Shown here: positions 8,920 through 19,300 of the stretch, in pieces
Layout of the letters: each line of letters starts with the position of its first letter
Numbering within the stretch: the first letter of the stretch is position 1
Assembly (NCBI GenBank): GCA_024233215.1
Contig: JACKPW010000001.1
Coordinates: 744,001 to 808,000 of the forward strand
DNA length: 64,000 bases
DNA from: Verrucomicrobiales bacterium
Lineage (GTDB): Bacteria; Verrucomicrobiota; Verrucomicrobiia; Limisphaerales; J093
Direction of reading: 5' to 3'
Position numbers and translations under genes: made by a program
The notes under the pieces: generated by a model
Database searches by the model: none
What the model was told of the DNA's origin: nothing
What the model saw: the letters and a program-made list of their open reading frames with translations, nothing else

Positions 8920-11250
8920 ATGCCTGACCATTTCCAGTACGACGTTTTCCTGAGCCACAGTGAGAAGGACAAGGCGATGGTGCGGCCGCTGGCGGAGCGG
9001 TTGCGGGCGGACGGGTTACAGGTGTGGTTTGATGAGTGGGTGCTGCAGCCCGGCGACGACATCCCGGGCAAGATCGCGGAAGGGCTGGAGCACTCGCGCG
9101 TGCAGGTGCTCTGCATGTCGGCCAATGGGTCAGGATCGGACGGGGCGCAGCTGGAGGCCGGCACGTTCGGGAGGGGCAACCTGCCCTTTCGCGACCCGCT
9201 GAACCCGGAGCGCCGCGTCATTCTCCTGCGGCTCGACGACGCCCCCATCAAAGGCTCCCTGGCCGCGCAGGCCTGCTTGGACTGGGGTCCGACAGAGCGC
9301 GACACCACGTATGCCAAGCTGCTCGTGAAGTGCCGTCGTCACCGCACCTGCGACATCGTGATGAAAGGGGGAATCACCAGTGGAGTCGTGTATCCGCTGG
9401 CAATTGTCCGATTGTCCCGGCGGTTCGTGTTCAAGAACATAGGCGGCACCTCGGCCGGAGCCATCGCGGCGGCGGCGGCGGCGGCGGCCGAGTTTCGTCG
9501 CCAGGAGCAAGCGGATCTTGCCGGGTTCCAGAAACTGAAGCAGTTACCGTCCTTGTTGATCCAGCAACCAGGAACTTCCAAACGCACGCGGCTGTTTAAC
9601 CTCTTCCAACCCTCCGAAAACACCCGCCGGATCTTCGATGTCCTGACCTCCGGCATGGGGGGGCAAGGCATCGCAAACGCGATTGGGAGCGCCATGCGCC
9701 AATATGCCCCCTGGGCGCTGGCCGGTGCGTTGCCAGGCGGGCTCCTTGGCATTCTCAGCCACCTCTACGGATCGGGAGTCGTCAGTACCCTTTGGATGGC
9801 TGTGAGCCTGGCGCTTGCGCTGGCCGGCGCCGTTGTGAGTGCCGGGGCGGCGTTTCTCACCGACGTGATCCACGAAGTCCCCAAGCATGGCTTCGGCCTA
9901 TGTTCCGGGATGTCGCCGGTGAAATACTCCGGAGCGGACGACGCCCCGGCAGCGGCATTGGCCGTGTGGCTGACCGGTTACTTGAATGAGACCGCGGGGT
10001 TGCCGCCGGACGGCGACCCCCTCACCTTTGGCCAGTTGTGGCGGGCCGATGGTGGCAACCACGGGCAGGACGATCGTTCCATCAATCTCGAAATGATGAC
10101 GACCAATCTCACCCATCGGCGCCCGTTCCGCCTGCCTTTCCGGGATGACGAGGACCTGCGGGAGAATGCCCAGTTCTACTTTCGTGAGGAGGAGTTCAAG
10201 CAGTATTTCCCCGGGCACGTGGTCCGGTGGATGGTCAACCACCCACGCCCCCCCGGGGATGACGCCCGGTCGCCGGCGCTTCTGCAGCGTTTGAAGGCGG
10301 CGGGCTACTTGCCGATGCCTGCACCGGAGGACTTGCCGGTGGTGGTCGCCACCCGGATGAGCCTGAGCTTTCCGTTTCTGCTGTGCGCCGTGCCGCTCCA
10401 TGCCATCGACTGGAGCCGGGTGGGAAATAATCCGGAGGCACGGAATCAGGTACTTCCGGAACGCTGCTGGTTTTCCGACGGGGGAATGTGCAGCAACTTC
10501 CCGCTGCACTTCTTCGATGCCGCACTGCCACGTCGTCCGACCTTCAGCATCGACCTTTCCGAGAAGCCTGCGGACACCCCGGAGGCCGACCTGCATCCCG
10601 ACATGCCGAAATCCAACGGCGCCAACCTCTCCGAACGTTGGAACCGTTTCGACACCGAATCGCCGAGGGCTCCCGCCGAACCGCCCGTGGAGAGGGCCGA
10701 TCTGCGAAAGCTGCTCGGCTTCATCTGGGCAATGATCGGGACCATGCAGAACTGGACCGACACCACCCAGGGACGCCTGCCGGGCTATCGCGACCGCATT
10801 GTGAGTGTTCCCCTCAAGCCCGACGAGGGAGGACTGAATCTGGACATGCCACAGCCCCTGATCACTGCGCTGTCCCAACGCGGCGAGGAAGCGGCAAAGC
10901 TGCTTGAAGAGCATTTCGACGTGCCGCCAACGGAGCCGACCATGACGTGGGACAACCACCGGTGGATCCGTCTCCGTGCGGTGCTTGCGGCGCTTGAGAA
11001 AACCCTCGGCCAGATGATTGCCGCCCTGGATCACCCGGAGAGTGGCGACCTGTGCTACGAAGACTGGGTCACGCAGATCGAGGAAGGTCAGATGGCGGCT
11101 CCGAGCTATCCCATGAAGAAGCCGCAACTGGATGCCGCCCGTCGGACGCTGGCTCAACTGCGGGAGATCCAAGCGCTCTGGAGCACTGCCAATGCGGCCG
11201 AGGGTTCGCCTCGTCCCCGTCCCGTGCTTCGTCCCCGACCGCAAGTCTGA
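8920..11250 (+). CDS. TIR-patatin fusion protein (candidate defence effector)
   Basis: A 776-residue two-domain protein. Residues 1-138 are a TIR domain (YDVFLSHSEKDK, VWFDEWVLQPGDDIPGKIAEGL, VLCMSAN, QLEAGTF); Glu79 is the candidate catalytic acid. The Trp usual four positions before it is Gly75. Residues about 143-560 are a patatin-like lipase: oxyanion-hole segment KGGITSGVVYPL (149-160), nucleophile Ser178 in GTSAG, and the catalytic Asp520 in SDGG. Two hydrophobic stretches near 263-285 and 290-312 could touch or cross the membrane. The rest is a helical tail without known motifs. Known TIR domains cleave NAD or make signal nucleotides, and patatins cleave membrane phospholipids. A single chain could couple both, but that is inference. 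It stands 47 bp after the PLD gene. Confidence 0.9.
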   Translation: MPDHFQYDVFLSHSEKDKAMVRPLAERLRADGLQVWFDEWVLQPGDDIPGKIAEGLEHSRVQVLCMSANGSGSDGAQLEAGTFGRGNLPFRDPLNPERRVILLRLDDAPIKGSLAAQACLDWGPTERDTTYAKLLVKCRRHRTCDIVMKGGITSGVVYPLAIVRLSRRFVFKNIGGTSAGAIAAAAAAAAEFRRQEQADLAGFQKLKQLPSLLIQQPGTSKRTRLFNLFQPSENTRRIFDVLTSGMGGQGIANAIGSAMRQYAPWALAGALPGGLLGILSHLYGSGVVSTLWMAVSLALALAGAVVSAGAAFLTDVIHEVPKHGFGLCSGMSPVKYSGADDAPAAALAVWLTGYLNETAGLPPDGDPLTFGQLWRADGGNHGQDDRSINLEMMTTNLTHRRPFRLPFRDDEDLRENAQFYFREEEFKQYFPGHVVRWMVNHPRPPGDDARSPALLQRLKAAGYLPMPAPEDLPVVVATRMSLSFPFLLCAVPLHAIDWSRVGNNPEARNQVLPERCWFSDGGMCSNFPLHFFDAALPRRPTFSIDLSEKPADTPEADLHPDMPKSNGANLSERWNRFDTESPRAPAEPPVERADLRKLLGFIWAMIGTMQNWTDTTQGRLPGYRDRIVSVPLKPDEGGLNLDMPQPLITALSQRGEEAAKLLEEHFDVPPTEPTMTWDNHRWIRLRAVLAALEKTLGQMIAALDHPESGDLCYEDWVTQIEEGQMAAPSYPMKKPQLDAARRTLAQLREIQALWSTANAAEGSPRPRPVLRPRPQV

Positions 11251-11329
11251 CCCAGTTCCTCCAATGGGTGACCCCTCTGACAGCCGGATTTTCGTCGCCC
11301 CGGCTCCTGGAACGACTACTCTCCGAACC

Positions 11330-14300
11330 GTGAAAGGTCGACGGTTGCTTCCACTCACCGCCGCGTGCGTCCTGGCCGGGGTCTCATCCGCACTGATGGG
11401 ACAACCCGCCCCCCCCTCGTTTGCCGGCCCGCACCCTGCCCCGGCACGCCACGAGTTTGCGATGGGCCGCCTGCAACGTCTGGACGAGCTGCCGCGCGGA
11501 CGGTTCCGCTCGCGCCTCGAAGCGCTGCCGCCATCGGCCCGGGAGCATGCCTTGGGCTGGCTCCGCAGCTTCCATTTCACGGAACAGGACCTGCCTTCCC
11601 TGCGCGCGGATTCCACCGGCGCGATCTTCTATGAATGCCCGATGCTACCCGGCACGGCAGCGGTCCCATCTCCCCAACCCGCCTCCGCGGCAGGGATCGC
11701 CCTGCCCGTCGACCCCTTCCCCGCCAGTCTGGTTTTCCACAGCCGGCCCGGGGCGCCCAACGTGCTGTTCCTCAACTTCGCGGGCGAGACGATCTCCGGC
11801 ACCCTGTGGAACACGGACGTCGGTCGCACGGAGATTCCGGCCCGACCCTTCAGCATCGATTCGACGTACACGGCGTTCAGCAGCACGGAGCAGGCCGTCA
11901 TCAAAAGGGTCTGGGAACGCGTCGCGGAGGACTACTCACCGTTCAACATCGACGTCACGACCGAACGCCCCGCGGTGTTCACCACGCGGACCGCGATGGC
12001 GCTCATCACCCGCACCACCGACGCCAACGGGGCCACCAACCCGTCCGCCACCGGTGGCGGGGTGGCGTACGTGAACGTGTTCGGCTCCACCTCCTACGCG
12101 AAGTATCGGCCGGCCTGGATCTACCACGACAACCTGGGCGGCAACGAGGCCTACATTGGCGAGGCGGTGTCGCACGAGGTGGGACACAACCTTGGGCTGA
12201 GCCACGACGGCAAGACCGACGGCACCGAGTACTACGGCGGACACGGCACAGGTGACATTTCCTGGGGCACCCTCATGGGCACCTGCTACAACCGCAACGT
12301 CAGCCAGTGGAGCAAGGGCGAGTACTACCTGGCGAATAACAGCCAGGACGACCTCGCCATCATCGCGGCGAAACTCACCTACCGCATCGACGACCACGGC
12401 GGCACGGCGGCCACCGCCACGCCGTTGGTGGTGACGGGCGGAACCGAGGTTGTGGCCACCACGCCGGAGACCGACCCCACCAACGCCAACCCGGCCAACA
12501 AAGGCGTTCTGGAAAGAAACACGGACGTCGACGTCCTTTCGTTTATCACGGGCGACGGCGGCGTGCGCCTGATGGCGAACCCCTGGATCATGCCCACCGG
12601 ATCCCGGGGCGGAAACCTCGACATCCTGCTCGAATTGCATGACAACACCGGGGCCCTGCTCGTGACCAGCAACCCGACGGTACAGACCGTCGCCGCCATC
12701 GCCACCAACCTCACCGAGGGCCGCTACTACCTCCACGTGCGGAACTCCGCCGCGGGCGATCCCTTCAGCTCAACCCCCAGCGGCTACACGAGCTACGGCA
12801 GTCTCGGCCAGTACTTCATCACCGGCTATGTCGCCGAGAGCAGTGGCTACATCGTTCCCCCGCTGGCGGAATTGCTGGTCTCGGACCTGACGACATCCGG
12901 CATGGCAACCCACGATTTCCAGGTGAACTACTCCGACGACGCGGCCGTGGCGGTGGCCACCCTCGGGTCGGAGGACATCCGGGTGACCGGGCCCAACGGC
13001 TACGATCGACTGGCCCAACTGCTCACGATCAGCGATTCCTCGGATGGTACGCCCCGGACGGCGACCTATGCCGTCACGCCGCCGGACGGGGACGTCTGGT
13101 CGGCGGCGGACAACGGCACCTACCAGGTCTGGCTGGAACCGGACGAGGTCGGTGACGTCGAGGGAGCCTTTGTGGCGGCCGGTCGACTGGGTGAGTTTCA
13201 GGTGGCCATTCCACGGACCGTCTATGCGGCGAACATGGATGTGGACCCGGGTTGGACGCTGGAATCGGGCTGGGAATACGGTCAACCCGCCTATGGCAGC
13301 GGCGGCCCCACGAGCGGCTTTACCGGCACCGCGATCCTCGCGTCCAACCTGGCCGGCGATTACGCCAATGATCTGCCGGCGACCTACGCCACCACGCCCC
13401 CGATCAACACGACCGGCAGTTCCTATCTCACCCTGCGCTTCCAGCGCTGGCTGCGCACCCGCCGCAGCGACACCGCCAGCATCCAGGTTTCCGCCGACGG
13501 CACGACCTGGCTGACACTCTGGTCCTCGTCCCTGGGGAGTTCCGACACCTCCTGGCGGGAGGTGCAGTATTCCCTGCCTGCAGCGGTCGTCGGCAGCCCC
13601 ACCGTGCAACTCCGCTGGGGACTGGCGACCAGCCACACCCAGACCGACATCGGTTGGAACCTGGATGATGTGGAGGTGCTGGGGGATGGGACCGTGGACA
13701 CCACACCACCGGCGGCCGCGCTGAGCGTGGCGGGCATCACCTCGGGAGGTTCTCCCAGCCACGCCTGCAGCGTCACCTACACCGACGACACGGCCGTGCT
13801 CCTGGCCAGCCTGGATTCCACGGATCTGGCGGTCTCGGGCCCGAATGGCTATGTCGCCAGCGTCGAGTTCATTGGCGCTGATCTTCCCACCGACGGCTCC
13901 CCCATCACAGCCACCTACTCGATCCCGGCGCCGGGAGGCACCTGGGATGCGGCGGACAACGGCGCCTACACCCTCACGCTGCAGGCGGATGCCGTCCAGG
14001 ACACCGTACACAACGGCACTCCCGAAACGGTGCTGGGCAGCTTCGAGGTGACGATCCCGGTAACCCTGGTGGAAGTGACGCTGGCCCCGAACAATCCCGC
14101 CTGGGGCAGTGTCAGCCCGGCGAGCGGATCCTATCCCGACGGCACGGTCCTGAAGTTGCTTGCGATCCCGGAAACCTACTTCGAGTTCCAGGAATGGCTG
14201 GGCGACGCCTCCGGCAACACCAATCCGCTCGCGCTCGAACTCGCGGGGAACACCCTCGTGGTTGCGGTGTTTGCCGAGATGCTCACCACGAACCACCCCA

Positions 14301-14659
14301 CCCCACATTGGTGGCTGGCGGAACAGGGGCACACCACCGACTTCGAGTCCGCCGTGGACGTGATGGGCTCGAACGGACTGCCGCTGTGGGAATCCTACAT
14401 CGCCGGGCTCGATCCGTCGGATCCAGCCAGCACGCTTCGGTTGACCGGGGAGGTTTCCCCGGACGGTACGGCATATGTGCTGAGTTGGGAGCCGTCCGCC
14501 GACCGGGTCTACACCGTCCTTTCCAGCACGAGTGCGGCGGGAGGATTCGCTCCGCTGCCCGGCGCCTCCGATCTGCCGGCGAACGTGACGAGCTTCACCG
14601 ACAGCCTGCCGCCCGATGGTGTCGATCGTTTCTACCGCCTCCAAGTCCGCCTCCCCTGA
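11330..14659 (+). CDS. Secreted multidomain metzincin metalloprotease with C-terminal FYR module
   Basis: About 1109 residues if read from the GTG at 11330, which begins a typical signal peptide (VKGRRLLPLTAACVLAGVSS). An ATG at 11264 would add residues that do not fit. The zinc site is H282-E-x-x-H286-x-x-G289-x-x-H292-D, the metzincin motif. GTLMGTCYNRNVSQWS follows, where a Met-turn is expected. Downstream are two related beta-sandwich repeats (near 550 and 800, each with a VTGPNGY/VSGPNGY strand) and a MAM/jelly-roll-like stretch (YLTLRFQRWL). An InlB-B-type repeat follows (WGSVSPASGSYPDGTV, FEFQEWLGDASG). The protein closes DRFYRLQVRLP, like two other secreted proteins here. Probably an extracellular protease; the substrate is unknown. 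Confidence 0.85.
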   Translation: MKGRRLLPLTAACVLAGVSSALMGQPAPPSFAGPHPAPARHEFAMGRLQRLDELPRGRFRSRLEALPPSAREHALGWLRSFHFTEQDLPSLRADSTGAIFYECPMLPGTAAVPSPQPASAAGIALPVDPFPASLVFHSRPGAPNVLFLNFAGETISGTLWNTDVGRTEIPARPFSIDSTYTAFSSTEQAVIKRVWERVAEDYSPFNIDVTTERPAVFTTRTAMALITRTTDANGATNPSATGGGVAYVNVFGSTSYAKYRPAWIYHDNLGGNEAYIGEAVSHEVGHNLGLSHDGKTDGTEYYGGHGTGDISWGTLMGTCYNRNVSQWSKGEYYLANNSQDDLAIIAAKLTYRIDDHGGTAATATPLVVTGGTEVVATTPETDPTNANPANKGVLERNTDVDVLSFITGDGGVRLMANPWIMPTGSRGGNLDILLELHDNTGALLVTSNPTVQTVAAIATNLTEGRYYLHVRNSAAGDPFSSTPSGYTSYGSLGQYFITGYVAESSGYIVPPLAELLVSDLTTSGMATHDFQVNYSDDAAVAVATLGSEDIRVTGPNGYDRLAQLLTISDSSDGTPRTATYAVTPPDGDVWSAADNGTYQVWLEPDEVGDVEGAFVAAGRLGEFQVAIPRTVYAANMDVDPGWTLESGWEYGQPAYGSGGPTSGFTGTAILASNLAGDYANDLPATYATTPPINTTGSSYLTLRFQRWLRTRRSDTASIQVSADGTTWLTLWSSSLGSSDTSWREVQYSLPAAVVGSPTVQLRWGLATSHTQTDIGWNLDDVEVLGDGTVDTTPPAAALSVAGITSGGSPSHACSVTYTDDTAVLLASLDSTDLAVSGPNGYVASVEFIGADLPTDGSPITATYSIPAPGGTWDAADNGAYTLTLQADAVQDTVHNGTPETVLGSFEVTIPVTLVEVTLAPNNPAWGSVSPASGSYPDGTVLKLLAIPETYFEFQEWLGDASGNTNPLALELAGNTLVVAVFAEMLTTNHPTPHWWLAEQGHTTDFESAVDVMGSNGLPLWESYIAGLDPSDPASTLRLTGEVSPDGTAYVLSWEPSADRVYTVLSSTSAAGGFAPLPGASDLPANVTSFTDSLPPDGVDRFYRLQVRLP

Positions 14660-14683
14660 CCCCCTCCCGCCATGAACCGCACC

Positions 14684-14794
14684 CCGCCAATGGAGGGCCG
14701 AGTTACACGAGGCCCTGACTTGATTCCAGGGACTCGTGGAACTCGTCCCTCCGAGGAGGGTTCCTGATCCCATTGCATGCGCAATCGCGAAAGG
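14684..14794 (+). repeat. 111-bp hairpin repeat, copy 1
   Basis: Forms a long imperfect hairpin: 14692-14716 pairs with 14728-14752 (25-bp arms with a few mismatches, 11-nt loop). The whole 111 bp recurs in opposite orientation at 19490-19600 with high identity. It lies between the protease and the second sulfatase and ends in AAAGGA, which serves as part of that sulfatase's ribosome-binding site. Confidence 0.85.
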
Positions 14795-14803
14795 AAGCCT
14801 GCC

Positions 14804-16261
14804 ATGAACCACGGTTCTTTCCGCCGATCTCCCCGGACCTTGCTCATCGGTCTGTTCGCCACCGGTCTCTTTGTTCTCGCCGCCCAGGCCGCCGCGCCGA
14901 ACATTGTCCTCATCCTGGCCGACGACCTGGGATGGTCCGACCTTGGCTGTTACGGGGCGGACCTCCACGAGACGCCGCACATCGACCAGTTGGCGCGCGA
15001 AGGTGTCCGGTTCACCCAGGCCTACGCGATGTCCGTCTGTTCCCCTTCCCGCGCCTCCCTGCTCACCGGCAAACACGCCGCGCGAGTTCACATCACCATC
15101 TGGTCGGAGGGTTCCCGCGAAGGCCCGACGGACCGCCCCCTGTTCCAGGCGGATTCGCTTCACGACCTGCCGCACACCGAGACCACCCTCGCGAGCCGGC
15201 TCCACGACGCCGGTTACCTCACCGCCCTCGTCGGCAAATGGCATCTCGGCGACGCCGATCATTTCCCTGAGACTCACGGTTTCGATGTCAACATTGGCGG
15301 AACGCATTGGGGCGCGCCACAGACCTACTGGTGGCCCTACCGCGGACGGGGCAGATTCGGCAACGAGTTCCGCTACGTCCCGCATCTCGAGTTCGGCCAT
15401 CCGGGCGAATACCTGACCGACCGCCTGACCAACGAGGCACTCCGCATCATCGATCAGGCAGGCGACCAACCCTTCTTCCTCTACCTCGCCCACCACGCCC
15501 CGCACACCCCCATCGAGGCGAAGGCCGCCGACGTGGACCATTTCGAGGCAAAACTCAAACCCGGCCTGCACCATCGGAACGCCGTCTACGCCGCCATGGT
15601 CCGCAGCCTCGACGAAAGTGTCGGTCGCGTGATGGAACGACTGGACGAACGCGGCCTGAGCCGGAACACGATTGTCATCTTCGCCAGCGACAACGGCGGT
15701 TACATCGGCACCGACCGCAAATCCGGACAGAGCGTGCCGGTCACCGACAACGCCCCGCTCCGTTCGGGCAAAGGCTCGCTCTACGAGGGCGGTATCCGCG
15801 TGCCGTTGATCGTCCGGTGGCCGGACGTCACGCCGCGCGAGGCCGTGTGCCGGGAACCCGTCGTGCTCATGGACCTGTTCCACACCCTCGGCCGACTCAC
15901 CCAGACAAGCCCTTCCCCCACGCTCCCGAGGGATGGGCTCGACCTGCTCTCCCTGTTGCGGAAACCGTCGGGGACACTCGACCGCGACGCGTTGTTCTTC
16001 CACTACCCCCACTACTACCCGACCACCACCCCGGTGGGCGCTGTGCGCGCCCGGGATTGGAAGTTGCTGGAGTACTTCGAGGACAACCGGATCGAACTCT
16101 ACAACCTGGCCACGGACCCGGGGGAACAGACGGACCTCGCCGGGCAGGAACCCGACAAGGTGGAGGAACTGCGGCAACGCCTGCACGACTGGAGAACCTC
16201 CGTGCAGGCCGCCATGCCAAAGCCGAATCCCGGATTCCACAAGTCTCCAGCCTCCCCGTAG
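14804..16261 (+). CDS. Secreted arylsulfatase
   Basis: A 485-residue S1 sulfatase. The ATG at 14804 is preferred to 14777 because AAGGAAG lies at proper distance before it and because a signal peptide (RTLLIGLFATGLFVLAAQA) follows. Metal ligands are in LILADDLGW (Asp40-Asp41). The formylglycine motif is C79-S-P-S-R. The core has VGKWHLGD, HHAPHTP and FASDNGG. The C-terminal RDWKLLEYFEDNRIELYNL and DPGEQTDL are typical of the A/GALNS-type group common in Planctomycetes and Verrucomicrobia. No extra binding domain is present. The next gene is the tri-haem protein, about 110 bp on. Confidence 0.94.
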   Translation: MNHGSFRRSPRTLLIGLFATGLFVLAAQAAAPNIVLILADDLGWSDLGCYGADLHETPHIDQLAREGVRFTQAYAMSVCSPSRASLLTGKHAARVHITIWSEGSREGPTDRPLFQADSLHDLPHTETTLASRLHDAGYLTALVGKWHLGDADHFPETHGFDVNIGGTHWGAPQTYWWPYRGRGRFGNEFRYVPHLEFGHPGEYLTDRLTNEALRIIDQAGDQPFFLYLAHHAPHTPIEAKAADVDHFEAKLKPGLHHRNAVYAAMVRSLDESVGRVMERLDERGLSRNTIVIFASDNGGYIGTDRKSGQSVPVTDNAPLRSGKGSLYEGGIRVPLIVRWPDVTPREAVCREPVVLMDLFHTLGRLTQTSPSPTLPRDGLDLLSLLRKPSGTLDRDALFFHYPHYYPTTTPVGAVRARDWKLLEYFEDNRIELYNLATDPGEQTDLAGQEPDKVEELRQRLHDWRTSVQAAMPKPNPGFHKSPASP

Positions 16262-16262
16262 C

Positions 16263-16280
16263 GGCGAATTGGCATCCGCC
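16263..16280. repeat. REP-like palindrome (GGCGAATTGGCATCCGCC)
   Basis: An imperfect 18-bp palindrome directly after the sulfatase stop. Related copies are at 47734-47751, 49170-49187 and 50282-50299. The shared plan is GGCGAA, six bases, TTCGCC, and all but the 47734 copy lie at the end of a gene. Confidence 0.55.
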
Positions 16281-16371
16281 GGGGGGGGCAACCCGGCCAG
16301 CCGCATGGGTTTTCGGCGATTATTTGGCGCTTTCCGGGGAGGGGACGGATGGCTACCTTCCACTCCAATCC

Positions 16372-19300
16372 ATGAGCGAAGGTACGGATATCAGTTCAGC
16401 AACCCAACCTCCGTCCGGGCAGGCCGGATCTCCGCAGCGTTTCCACCGCCCGTGTGCCCGCCACGCAGAAGACTCCGCTCTCGGTCCGGAGCAGGCACCG
16501 GACCGGCATACCCAGACACAACCCACGCCTACGACCGGCGGCATCCGAGGCCTTCTCCGGGCAGCGACCGTCCTCCTGGCAGCAGTCGCTCTGACGAACA
16601 ATGGCGCAGCGAAAGCCGCCCCGCTCCGCGAGGCGCTGGATTTCCCGGTGCTCTTCACCAAACGCGGCAACTACCAGGGAATTCACATCTACGACACGTG
16701 TTACCAGTGGCATCCGGGGGGAGGCATTTACGTCCTGGAGAACCCATCGAGTCCGCCGGAGAAACACCGGGTTCGGACGGTCATCGATGAGAACAGCGGG
16801 AACTCGCTGGGTCGGGGGATGTACTTCGATCCGGACCTTTCCTTCGACGGGCAGACGTTGCTCTTCTGTTTCAAGGGCGAACCCGAGGGAAGTTCCTGCA
16901 TCTACGAGATCCGAATTGACGGGACCGGATTGCGACAGATCACCAATCCGCGGGCCGACTACCTGCCCTGCGAGGACGGTGGCGAGGCCCGCTCCGTGTA
17001 CCACGGCCGCAACGGGTCCCTGGGGGCGGCCCAGGACCTCACCCCAGCGTATCTGCCGGACGGACGGATCGTGTTCACCACCATGCGACACAACGGTCTG
17101 GTGCCATGCAACAACACCGGCGTGGCCATTCTGCACGTGATGAACGCTGACGGCAGCGACATCCACCCCATTTCCGTCAACAGCGAAACCGAGTTTGACC
17201 CCAGCATCATGAGGGATGGTCGGATCCTCTACGGCCGATGGGAATACGTCGACAAAACCGCGTTGACCATCCAGAGCCTCTGGACCGTGTATCCGAGCGG
17301 CACCATGGAAACGGCGCTGTACGCGAACAACATGGTGTTCCCTGAGGCGGTTCTGGATTCCCGCCAGGTGTTTTCCGATCCCGACTACGTGGTCAGCACG
17401 TTTTCCAAGCACAACAGCACCCCGCGCGGCGCCATTGCCCTGATCGACACGCGGATCGGCAAGAACGATCCCGGCGCCGTGTTCAACTTCTCCGACCCCG
17501 CCCATCCGCTGCGCGACACGGGTGAGGCCTGCGAACCGTACCCGCTGGGCAAGGACTTCATCCTTTTCAGTGACCAGCATGAAGGAAGGAACGCGCTGTT
17601 CCTGATCCGACGAAACGAGGACGACTCCCTCACGCGCGAACTGCTCTTCAGCGATCCGACGATTGACTGTCATTCGCCCATTCCGATCCGGGTGCAACAA
17701 CTCGCGGCCGTCCGTCCGGCCCAGGGCGACCGCACCCAGGACCACGGCTATTTCCTGCTGGAGGACGTGTATCAGGGGATGCCCAACGTGCCACGCGGCA
17801 CAGTCAAGAAACTCCGGGTGGTGGAGGAGACGTCCCGGGTCAGTCCCACCCCCGGCTCCGGACCCTTCAACCAGACCTTCACCATCTCCGCCGCCCTGGC
17901 CTGGACCGCCAAAAACTATCTCGGGGAAGTCTCCATTGAACCCGATGGCAGCGCGTACTTCGAGGCGCCGGCGGGAAAGATGCTGTTCTTCCAGGCCCTG
18001 GACGCCGAGGGACGATGCGTGCGGAGCATGCGCACCTTCATCCAGGCGGCGCCCGGCACCACCCGGGGCTGCATCGGCTGCCACGAGAACAAGCAGGAGG
18101 CGTTCCAAGGCAAGGGCCTGGCCATCGCCCAGACGAAACCGCCCCAACAGATCCGCGACGAATCCTGGGGCTCCGGGGTCCTGGACTACCCCACCATGAT
18201 CCAGCCCATCCTGGACCGCCACTGCGTGCGGTGCCACGGGGGAGAGGATGGATTCGCAGCCGGGCTCGACCTGACCGGTGGGTGGACGGAGTACTTCAGC
18301 AACAGCTACGAGAACCTCGTCTCGCGGCGGGAACTCCAGTACGAGGCCACCTTGATCGCCGGGGTCTGTTCCATGAACGGGACGGCCTACTACTCGGCAC
18401 CCCTCTTCCCCGCGTATGCCATCGGATCCCCTGCCGCTCCCCTGGCCAGGGTGGTGGTTGAGGGCGACCTGGGACACCGGGAACGCTTCCGCATGACGCG
18501 TCGCGAACGGGACCTCATACTGGCTTGGATCGACGGAAATGGGCCGTATCACGGCACCTGGAACTACACGCCAAGGGGATTCCAACTCGCGGAATGGCAG
18601 GAAACCAGGAAGCAGCTAAGTGCGGCAATGACGGACGCGGGTTGCGGGCAATGCCACGCCACCGAGGGACCGAACGCACGCTTCGAGCCGGACTGGTTCA
18701 ACCTGGAACGTCCGGAGTTGAGCCGGATTCTCCGCGCCCCCCTGGCCAGGGATGCGGGTGGTCTGGGCGAAGCGTTGTGTCGGGACAGGAAAGTGGATTC
18801 GTTCCAGCGGCTCCGCATCTTCAGTACCGGGCAGTACGAACACGCGGTCAAACCCCTGGACAGCTTTCCCAAACAGCAATGGCGCCCATGGGACAAGGGC
18901 GAGCGCAGCGGCGAACCGGTCATTTCATTTGCGGGCGCCAGCGACGAGCACTACCGGAAGATGCTCGCCATCATCGCCCGCGGCCGGGACCAGGTCCTCG
19001 CCAATCCCCGTCTCGACATGCCCCGCGGCGAACTCTTCGCCATCGCCGGTCGGCATCGGAACATTTATCCGGTGCGCCTCCCCAAGCGGCTCCCGGAACT
19101 CACGGCGGAACAACTCCCGTCGGGCGAGGTGGCGGTGCGTTGGGGTCTGACCACCCACACCTGGGGGCTGTTCGCGGACGTCCACCGAAGCCGGGAACCC
19201 GATTTCGTGCCCGATCCGGAGAACCGGGTCGCCCGCACGGAACTGGGCGCCTTCATCGATCGGTCCGTGCTGCCTGCCGGAGACCTCCATTACGCAGTGA

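Noticed and set aside
12770..16363. 1197-residue minus-strand open frame
   Set aside because: It lies opposite the metzincin protease and the sulfatase, and its product is Arg/Gly/Val-rich without domains. It is a shadow of high-GC coding.
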